From a virus, in IMG/VR virus record IMGVR_UViG_3300030099_001903, positions 1 to 36,148 of that record: a DNA stretch of 36,148 nucleotides; one strand, written 5' to 3'. The notes beneath the pieces were generated by a model. It saw only the letters and a program-made list of their open reading frames with translations. It was not told where the DNA came from and did no database searches. Shown one piece after another: positions 31,640 to 36,148 of this stretch; positions within the stretch are counted from its first letter, which is position 1, and every line of letters starts with the position of its first letter. The translations under genes were made by a program, and so were the position numbers.

Positions 31640-32167
31640 TTACCACATTGCTACAATATTATCTGCAGTAGTGTTTGTTTTATCCACTCTTACTACTTGA
31701 ATGGGTAAAAAAGAACCGTCAGCAATATTTTTATATAACACCTCAGAATTGGCTGGTGCAGAAATGTTATTAGTATTTCCATTATTTTCTGCCATTTGAA
31801 CTGTTAAATCTCCAGCGGTACCTACAAACAAAGTGCACCCTATAGTTGGTTTTGCATATATAGCAAAGATAGAAGATCCTCCCCCAGCACTTCCACTCGA
31901 AAGCGTAATCTCAGTGTCACTATCTACAGAAAGAACATGATACGCTATATTATCTGTAAAATTATAAACAATCATACCCTTCTCGATTCCTTTATCTAAA
32001 AAATTAGTAAGGTTACCCACTAAAGTTGTTCCTCCTGTAAAATCTCCCGTTGCTTGTATAGATCCTCTGTCGTTAAGTGTCATCACTGTAGAAGGATCAG
32101 GTATACGAACTCGATCACTTGTTATAACTGGTAACGCCTCTCTGCTTTGTAGTTTTTGATATGCCAT
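31640..32167 (-). CDS. Virion-like protein with one copy of the recurring beta module, 175 aa
   Basis: Residues 49-104 (LVGNLTNFLDKGIEKGMIVY, then DNIAYHVLSVDSDTEITLSS, then SIFAIY) match the module seen in the 264-aa and 318-aa virion proteins. There is a G-M-I-V strand, an exchange strand with V-D-S-D-T-x-h-x-L-S and a final hydrophobic strand. The flanks are also beta (TSDRVRIPDPSTVMTLNDRG and IQVVRVDKTNTTADNIVAMW). Its role is unknown, but the shared module makes a virion protein likely. It lies far from the head/tail block, beside small basic genes. Confidence 0.75.
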   Translation of the reverse strand: MAYQKLQSREALPVITSDRVRIPDPSTVMTLNDRGSIQATGDFTGGTTLVGNLTNFLDKGIEKGMIVYNFTDNIAYHVLSVDSDTEITLSSGSAGGGSSIFAIYAKPTIGCTLFVGTAGDLTVQMAENNGNTNNISAPANSEVLYKNIADGSFLPIQVVRVDKTNTTADNIVAMW

Positions 32168-32172
32168 TTTTT

Positions 32173-32352
32173 TTATTTATTATAAGGAAAGACTCTATTT
32201 AATGTATCTCTTCGCTTACCACATCCACAATCAGAATTGGTTGCTTTCGCTACCGTATCAACTACTTTCTTAATTCCTGTAGCTCTTGTAAACTTTTCAA
32301 TAGTATCTCCAAGTCCCCTTGATTTTAATTCGCTTACTTTAGTTCTTTTCAT
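32173..32352 (-). CDS. Small basic Cys protein, 59 aa
   Basis: I choose ATG 32352 (MKRTKVSELKSRGLGDTIEK) over an upstream in-frame TTG, which would overlap the 46-aa gene. The sequence continues FTRATGIKKVVDTVAKATNS, then DCGCGKRRDTLNRVFPYNK. The GLGDTIEKhTxATGIKKhV...DCGCxxRxxxLNxhFPY pattern is one I have seen repeatedly in Bacteroidetes phage proteins with no known function. A CGC pair may bind metal. It follows the 46-aa gene by 2 bp. Confidence 0.8.
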   Translation of the reverse strand: MKRTKVSELKSRGLGDTIEKFTRATGIKKVVDTVAKATNSDCGCGKRRDTLNRVFPYNK

Positions 32353-32354
32353 AA

Positions 32355-32495
32355 TTATTTTTTGCAAGTACAAAGTTTATTAGGGCACGAAGCAACGCTA
32401 AACATTACTTTTGAAATCAATAAGTTCCATTTACATTGAAACTTACACCATACATCAGAAATAGACTCCCCTAACCATATTAATAATTTACCCAT
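32355..32495 (-). CDS. Small Cys-rich protein, 46 aa
   Basis: ATG 32495. The translation MGKLLIWLGESISDVWCKFQ, then CKWNLLISKVMFSVASCPNK, then LCTCKK, has five Cys, arranged as CxxxC and CxxxxCxC, in an amphipathic, Trp/Phe-containing chain. It could be a small metal-binding or membrane-associated protein; the hydrophobic helix is too short and interrupted for a confident span. The family is familiar from marine phages but unnamed to me. It lies 1 bp after the 69-aa gene. Confidence 0.72.
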   Translation of the reverse strand: MGKLLIWLGESISDVWCKFQCKWNLLISKVMFSVASCPNKLCTCKK

Positions 32496-32496
32496 C

Positions 32497-32706
32497 TTAT
32501 TTTTTAGTTTTACATCCAAAGTTATTAGCGTAATTAGCCATTGCTACTACCTTTTTAGAATACTTTTTTGTATTCTTCATAACAGCAGCAGCTCCACTAC
32601 ACGCATCTTTGAATCCGTTATTTTTAGCCCACTTAGTAAAAGCCCCTTGACGAGATTCTTTTATTTCTGGAAAAGCTCCTTTCTTAGTTCTTCCTTTCAT
32701 CGCCAT
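32497..32706 (-). CDS. Small basic protein, 69 aa
   Basis: The sequence MAMKGRTKKGAFPEIKESRQ is followed by GAFTKWAKNNGFKDACSGAA and a Lys/Tyr-rich helix KKYSKKVVAMANYANNFGCK. It is strongly basic with two Cys. An internal ATG two codons later is also possible. No function is recognised. It follows the other 69-aa gene by 2 bp in a run of co-directional small genes. Confidence 0.72.
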   Translation of the reverse strand: MAMKGRTKKGAFPEIKESRQGAFTKWAKNNGFKDACSGAAAVMKNTKKYSKKVVAMANYANNFGCKTKK

Positions 32707-32708
32707 AA

Positions 32709-32918
32709 TTACTTTCTTATAGCGTTGCCAATGTGTTTTTTAACATTGTTAATTTTTTCGTAAGACATATTGTGATCACCGCCATAAGCGTGTCCATACA
32801 TCTTTTTTGACATAGCCTTTGATTCGTCTCTACGATCTTTCATAGATTGTGAATGCTTACCTTTATGCTTGTTTCCTAAAGACTCGTCAAGTCTGTCATT
32901 GTAACCTTGCTTTTTCAT
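32709..32918 (-). CDS. Small basic His/Lys-rich protein, 69 aa
   Basis: The translation MKKQGYNDRLDESLGNKHKG, then KHSQSMKDRRDESKAMSKKM, then YGHAYGGDHNMSYEKINNVK, is hydrophilic with little predicted structure at the N-terminus and a helix at the end. The MKKQGYNDRLDESLG opening is familiar from Bacteroidetes phage genomes, with no known function. ATG 32918 follows the TATCTTTG box at 32942-32949 by 23 nt, so this gene opens the next transcription unit. Confidence 0.75.
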   Translation of the reverse strand: MKKQGYNDRLDESLGNKHKGKHSQSMKDRRDESKAMSKKMYGHAYGGDHNMSYEKINNVKKHIGNAIRK

Positions 32919-32941
32919 AATTTTTATTTTTTAATATTTTA

Positions 32942-32949
32942 CAAAGATA
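32942..32949 (-). promoter_or_regulatory. Bacteroidetes-type promoter -7 box for genes 32918 to 30642
   Basis: TATCTTTG on the minus strand, 23 nt before ATG 32918, in the 43-bp gap after the 241-aa basic gene. Confidence 0.7.
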
Positions 32950-32961
32950 ATAATATTTTAA

Positions 32962-33687
32962 TTAAGTAGTGTAAGTCTTGTCCGCACGAGGATCCCATCT
33001 CTTTATACCCGTAACCGCCATTGATCTTTTTTTACGAGCAGCTCTTTTAGTCGCTCTACGCTTTTGACGAGACATTTTAGTATTAGATCTTTTCTCTCTC
33101 GCCTCTCTTCTTTCCGCTGATGTTTGAAGTTTTCTTTTAGTAGTTGCTTTTCTTTTAGACTCTTTAGTAACTTCAGAACCTGTTTTTCTAATAGATCTCT
33201 TGTCCGCCTTAATATCTTTCTTTAAAGATTTTTTAAAAATTTTGTCTTTCTTATCTTTTAAAGATTTTATTTTCTTATCCCTTTGTTCTTTAGTAAGCTT
33301 TTTGTTTTTTCTTAATGCTTCTATTTTAGCATTAGCCTTGTCAAGTTTTGCTTTCTTATCGCTTTTTCTTTTAGCCTCTTTTTCTTTTTCTTTTTGTTTT
33401 CTTGCCTTGCTTTTGTTTTCTAAGTCATATTTTTTCATGAGACTTTTCTTCTCAATCTTATCTTTTTTCTCCTTAGATTTTTTAGCAATCTTAGCTAACC
33501 TTTCTTTATTTTTCTTTTCAGCTTTTGCTTTACGAGCTTTTTCTTTTTCTTCAATCTCTTTTCTTTTATTTGCTTTTTTTATAGCTGCTATTTCCGCAAC
33601 AGACTTTACTTTAGGCTGTGGCGATTTCATTTTGGCTCTTTTAGATTGAGGGCCAGCAAAAGGTTTGCGATAAGTTTTCTTTGCCAT
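32962..33687 (-). CDS. Highly Lys/Arg-rich coiled-coil protein, 241 aa
   Basis: Lys and Arg together make up about 45 percent of the chain. The N-terminus (MAKKTYRKPFAGPQSKRAKM) and C-terminus (SMAVTGIKRWDPRADKTYTT) are unlike the rest. Between them lies a long uninterrupted charged helix (KKANKRKEIEEKEKARKAKA and so on) and an RR/RK-rich stretch at about 185-220. It is likely a nucleic-acid-binding or condensing protein, possibly packaged with the DNA. Ribosomal-protein-like charge makes eye identification unreliable. It is transcribed from the leftward -7 box at 33718-33725, back to back with the winged-helix gene. Confidence 0.82.
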   Translation of the reverse strand: MAKKTYRKPFAGPQSKRAKMKSPQPKVKSVAEIAAIKKANKRKEIEEKEKARKAKAEKKNKERLAKIAKKSKEKKDKIEKKSLMKKYDLENKSKARKQKEKEKEAKRKSDKKAKLDKANAKIEALRKNKKLTKEQRDKKIKSLKDKKDKIFKKSLKKDIKADKRSIRKTGSEVTKESKRKATTKRKLQTSAERREAREKRSNTKMSRQKRRATKRAARKKRSMAVTGIKRWDPRADKTYTT

Positions 33688-33711
33688 TAATTTTTTAATT
33701 TATTACTTTTG
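33681..33711 (+). promoter_or_regulatory. Rightward Bacteroidetes-type promoter for the winged-helix gene
   Basis: On the plus strand, TTG (33681-33683) and TACTTTTG (33704-33711) stand 20 bp apart, matching the TTG-N17-23-TAnnTTTG arrangement. The ATG at 33739 is 27 nt further on. It is one of only two promoters here with both elements. Confidence 0.65.
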
Positions 33712-33717
33712 TTCTTG

Positions 33718-33725
33718 CAAAGATA
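33718..33725 (-). promoter_or_regulatory. Leftward Bacteroidetes-type -7 box, face to face with the rightward promoter
   Basis: TATCTTTG on the minus strand, 30 nt before ATG 33687. It lies 6 bp from the rightward -7 box at 33704-33711, so the two promoters face and overlap each other. Confidence 0.65.
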
Positions 33726-33728
33726 CAA

Positions 33729-33740
33729 ATTAAATTTAAT
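33729..33740. promoter_or_regulatory. 12-bp palindrome at the start of the winged-helix gene
   Basis: ATTAAATTTAAT is a perfect palindrome that touches the ATG of the only rightward gene and lies just inside both divergent promoters. It could be an operator for that gene's product. In DNA this AT-rich a palindrome of this length may be chance. Confidence 0.3.
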
Positions 33741-34212
33741 GCCTAATAAAATCAGAAAGAACTACGATAGAGTTCAACCTTCGCATGACTACATGAAGTA
33801 TTGGCGGGTGATAAAGTATTGGGCTAAAGCCAAATACAAAGTCGGAACTCCCGATATAGAAATGATGTTTTTCTTATATAGCGAACATATATTTAACAAA
33901 ACAAAGTTTAAAGAGTTTGAAGAGTGCATGTCTTGGGATGAACCCAGATTTCATAGGCTCTTAAAAGAAGGTTGGATTAGAGTATGGAGGAAAAGACAAG
34001 GAAATGAAACTACTCTTTACGAACTCTCGTACAAAGGCAAACGCATGATCAATACTCTGTATAAAAAATTAAACGGAGAAGAGATTTCTGAAAGCCCTCA
34101 ATACAATCCTTTATTTAGACACGACTCATCTTATACAGATAAGATATATAGAAATATGATTATAGAGTTAAATAAGTTTATAAAACAACAACGACATCCC
34201 TCTCCAGAATAA
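33739..34212 (+). CDS. Winged-helix (MarR-like) DNA-binding protein, 157 aa
   Basis: The only plus-strand gene. A winged-helix layout is visible. A helix at 38-51 (PDIEMMFFLYSEHIF) is followed by a recognition-helix candidate at 66-78 (SWDEPRFHRLLKEGW) and a wing hairpin at 80-98 (VWRKRQGNETTLYELS). Helix YKGKRMINTLYKKLNGE then ends the domain, as in MarR-family proteins. The remaining ~40 residues are polar and helical (NMIIELNKFIKQQ). It is likely a transcription regulator of the phage, possibly of its own divergent promoter region. I chose ATG 33739 over an upstream in-frame TTG because it fits the promoter. Its last 35 bp overlap the convergent groES gene. Confidence 0.82.
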   Translation: MPNKIRKNYDRVQPSHDYMKYWRVIKYWAKAKYKVGTPDIEMMFFLYSEHIFNKTKFKEFEECMSWDEPRFHRLLKEGWIRVWRKRQGNETTLYELSYKGKRMINTLYKKLNGEEISESPQYNPLFRHDSSYTDKIYRNMIIELNKFIKQQRHPSPE

Positions 34213-34435
34213 CCGTATAAGGATTGTCATTGATTAACATTTCATGTCCTGAAGCTTTATCGTAATAAATAATATCTCCTTCTTTTATTACAGACACATC
34301 TGTTCCTTGCTTAACAACCTCAGCCTTTTTGTATCGGAATCCTGAAGCGTCTTGAGCAGAAAGCAGTAAACCTGATTTAGTTTTTAACTCTTCGTCTATT
34401 TTTTTTATTACTATGTATTTCCCTATTGGTTTCAT
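34178..34435 (-). CDS. groES: GroES co-chaperonin, 85 aa
   Basis: A full but short GroES (bacterial forms are about 95-97 aa). It opens MKPIGKYIVIKKIDEELKTK, followed by the mobile loop with SGLLLSAQDASG, where GLLL stands for the GroEL-binding GIVL motif. RYKKAEVVKQG, VIKEGDIIYYDK and the closing strand YTVILERDVVVVL follow. It would cap the phage GroEL, or the host's, during folding of phage proteins. It lies 65 bp downstream of groEL in a groEL-groES order, reverse of most bacteria. The end overlaps the convergent winged-helix gene by 35 bp. Confidence 0.9.
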   Translation of the reverse strand: MKPIGKYIVIKKIDEELKTKSGLLLSAQDASGFRYKKAEVVKQGTDVSVIKEGDIIYYDKASGHEMLINDNPYTVILERDVVVVL

Positions 34436-34508
34436 ATTGTTTTATATTTTTCTTTAACTCTGCATTAGGATCTATAAGTCCAAGCATGGATAATAAAAAA
34501 TTAATCAT
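34377..34508 (-). CDS. Possible 43-aa ORF overlapping groEL and groES
   Basis: ATG 34508 lies inside the last codons of groEL (8-bp overlap), and the frame runs through the 65-bp gap and 59 bp into groES in another frame. The translation MINFLLSMLGLIDPNAELKK, then NIKQYETNREIHSNKKNRRV, then KN, has a hydrophobic start and a basic tail. It is the only long frame filling this gap. The preceding GGATGATTAA gives a coupled stop-start. The overlap with groES argues against it, and no family is known to me, so confidence is low. Confidence 0.35.
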   Translation of the reverse strand: MINFLLSMLGLIDPNAELKKNIKQYETNREIHSNKKNRRRVKN

Positions 34509-36081
34509 CCTTGCCAGCCCTTGCATGAGTGATAATAGCATTAGTTGTTAAAATAGTAGTTGCTACACTAATAGCATTGGATAGTGCTTGTGTGGTTACT
34601 TTGGCTGGATCTACAACTCCCATCTTAAACATATCTCCATACTTACCACTAACAACATTATATCCTTCATTCTTTTTTAACTTCTTATTATAAACTTTAT
34701 CTTTTTCCAATCCTGCATTTTCTAATATCTGAATGATAGGTGCTTGAAGAGTTTCTTTTAAAATCTTCTCGGCAGTTGTTTTTCCTTTTAATTCTTTAGA
34801 TAAATTGCTTAATAATAATCCTCCACCTGGAACAATTCCTTCCTGCAGGGCGGAACGCACTGCACAGACAGAGTCATCGACTCTGTCGAATTTTTCTTTT
34901 TGCTCTATATCAGATGTTGCTCCTACCTGTATACAACCTATTCCTCCAACCAAAGAAGCTATTCTTTCATTGATAAAGTCTTTCTCGTGTTTAGCTGTTA
35001 ATCTTTCCTGTTGTTCTTTTAATTCAAGAACTCTATCCAGAGTCTCCTTAGTAATCTCGCCATTATTAATAATGATAGTAGAATCTTTTCCTACTATAAT
35101 TTTATCAGCATGACCTAAGTCCTCCATTCTAATTAAAGATAAATCGTCTCCTGTTTTTTCTGAAAAGTATTTAGCTCCTATAGAGAAAGCTATATCTTGC
35201 ATTAACTCGTGAGTCTTATATCCAAACGAAGGTGGTTTAATATTACAGAACTTTAAACCATTACGCTGAACATTAGCGGCCATAGTGTTAATTACATTCT
35301 GAGAACAATCTCCAATTATTAAAAGCTTTTCACCTGCATTGATAATTGGCTTTAAGATGTTTTCAATTTGTAATATATTATTTATCTCGGTATCACAAAC
35401 CAATACTTTAACATCCTCATGAATGCATTCGTCTTTACGCTGATCGTTTATAAACATTGGAGATGTCCAACCTCTATCCACTTTTATACCATTAGTAACC
35501 TCAGCGAAAGTCTCGTCTGTTTGAGATCGCTCAACTGTTACTATACCATCTCTACCTACTTCTTTATAAGCCGCAGCTATAATATCACCAATCTCCTCAT
35601 CATTGTTTGCAGAGATTGTTGCAATATCTTTTAGCATATCATCAGTAACTTCAATTGACTCTTGCTTGATTTTTTTAAGAACCTTCTCACCGAGCTCTCT
35701 AACTTGACGAATAACTTGTATAGGGTTCTCTCCATCCTTAATATACTTTTGTCCTGCTTTTACTAAAGCCTCTGTCAAGACAATAGCTGTAGTTGTACCA
35801 TCTCCAGCAGTGTTTGCTGTTTTCTCAGATGCTTGTTTCATCATACGAACCGCAAGGTTCTCAACTGGATCTAATAGAAAAATTGATTTAGCTACAGTAA
35901 CCCCATCTTTAGTAACCGTTAATCCTTGTGTATGTTGAGTTGACTCAATCAAAACAGTTTGGCCCTGTGGGCCCAGAGTTGATTTAACTGCGTTAGATAT
36001 TTTGGAGATTCCCGATATTAGTTTTGTTCTTGCCTCGTCATCAAAAGAGAGGTCTTTTGGAATGTATCCTTGCTCTTGCAT
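34501..36081 (-). CDS. groEL: GroEL chaperonin, 526 aa
   Basis: A complete 60-kDa chaperonin. ATP-site motifs are present: STLGPQGQTV (35-43), KDG (58-60) with D59, AGDGTTTA (92-99) with D94, and VDDSVCAVRSALQEG (401-415) where D403 matches the catalytic Asp398 of E. coli, followed by PGGG (418-421). ATISANNDEEIGD (154-166) and the apical IKPPSFGYKT (281-290, PSFG for the usual PGFG) are also recognisable. The C-terminus ends ITHARAGKDD and lacks the Gly-Gly-Met tail, as seen in some phage and other short forms. It likely folds capsid or tail proteins. ATG 36081 is 33 nt after a TATCTTTG box. Phage-encoded GroEL is uncommon but known. Confidence 0.95.
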   Translation of the reverse strand: MQEQGYIPKDLSFDDEARTKLISGISKISNAVKSTLGPQGQTVLIESTQHTQGLTVTKDGVTVAKSIFLLDPVENLAVRMMKQASEKTANTAGDGTTTAIVLTEALVKAGQKYIKDGENPIQVIRQVRELGEKVLKKIKQESIEVTDDMLKDIATISANNDEEIGDIIAAAYKEVGRDGIVTVERSQTDETFAEVTNGIKVDRGWTSPMFINDQRKDECIHEDVKVLVCDTEINNILQIENILKPIINAGEKLLIIGDCSQNVINTMAANVQRNGLKFCNIKPPSFGYKTHELMQDIAFSIGAKYFSEKTGDDLSLIRMEDLGHADKIIVGKDSTIIINNGEITKETLDRVLELKEQQERLTAKHEKDFINERIASLVGGIGCIQVGATSDIEQKEKFDRVDDSVCAVRSALQEGIVPGGGLLLSNLSKELKGKTTAEKILKETLQAPIIQILENAGLEKDKVYNKKLKKNEGYNVVSGKYGDMFKMGVVDPAKVTTQALSNAISVATTILTTNAIITHARAGKDD

Positions 36082-36114
36082 TTTGTTGTGTATTTAATTA
36101 AAATTAATTTGAGG

Positions 36115-36142
36115 CAAAGATAATAAAAATAATTTATATCAA
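36115..36142 (-). promoter_or_regulatory. Bacteroidetes-type promoter for groEL-groES
   Basis: Minus-strand TTG (36142-36140), 17 nt, then TATCTTTG (36122-36115), 33 nt before the groEL ATG. Both elements match the TTG / TAnnTTTG arrangement. It stands at the right edge of the window. Confidence 0.7.
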
Positions 36143-36148
36143 AGTGGC

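Noticed and set aside
31862-31871. TATCTTTG box on the minus strand at about 31864-31871
   Set aside because: It lies inside the 175-aa coding region with a well-placed upstream promoter already at 32942. Similar boxes occur by chance in AT-rich coding DNA, for instance near 5414 and 10483.
32173-32373. Longer start (TTG) for the 59-aa gene giving 66 aa
   Set aside because: It would overlap the preceding 46-aa gene by 19 bp; ATG 32352 gives the familiar MKRTKVSELKSRGLGDTIEK opening.
33200-33649. A 149-codon plus-strand frame encoding a very Phe/Leu/Ser-rich, membrane-like protein
   Set aside because: It is the exact antisense of the Lys-rich basic protein: Lys codons read backward as Phe and Leu. 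No promoter or leader precedes it.
1-36148. tRNA genes, CRISPR arrays, insertion sequences, integrase or attachment sites
   Set aside because: I saw no cloverleaf-like conserved arms, evenly spaced repeats, transposase motifs or recombinase frames. The few gaps longer than 60 bp are explained by promoters and terminators.

Overview
This window reads as part of a tailed, podovirus-like bacteriophage genome that infects a member of the Bacteroidetes, probably a flavobacterium. The DNA is AT-rich and almost wholly coding. Nearly every gene is on the minus strand, so gene order below runs from high to low coordinates. The host guess rests on promoters. About ten gaps or gene starts carry the Bacteroidetes -7 motif TAnnTTTG (mostly TATCTTTG), and leaders are A/T-rich with no clear Shine-Dalgarno sequence. 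Several virion proteins resemble those of crAss-like phages and related marine Bacteroidetes phages. No integrase, replication gene, tRNA or CRISPR array was seen, so replication genes presumably lie outside the window.

Layout, right to left. (1) 36.1-34.2 kb: groEL, a possible 43-codon overlapping ORF, then groES, behind one host-type promoter. (2) 33.7-34.2 kb: the only plus-strand gene, a winged-helix DNA-binding protein, divergent from the leftward genes. (3) 33.7-28.0 kb: a dense array of small, mostly Lys-rich proteins. It is interrupted by three virion-like beta proteins and a lysis set (M15 peptidase, two or three small membrane proteins of holin type). (4) 27.9-23.2 kb: tail-fibre genes, a tandem GroES-fold protein, a 2-oxoglutarate/Fe(II) oxygenase and two small helical proteins. 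(5) 23.2-13.9 kb: head genes in the order large terminase, portal, scaffold-like, major capsid, then further head genes, with three strong intrinsic terminators and fresh promoters between them. (6) 13.8-4.8 kb: tail ring proteins, a 1749-aa P22 gp10-like/crAss muzzle-like protein and two associated virion proteins. (7) 4.75-1 kb: a GNAT-like protein followed by three probable internal (ejected) virion proteins, the last running off the left edge.

The genes together make a head-packaging-tail-lysis programme transcribed by host-type promoters. Three features stand out. The phage carries its own GroEL/GroES in reversed order plus a second candidate co-chaperonin made of two fused GroES-like barrels. 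One small beta domain recurs in at least four virion proteins. The 330-aa protein next to the muzzle-like gene looks like a detached copy of that gene's C-terminal domains. All functional calls come from reading the sequence and remembered family features; no database search was run.
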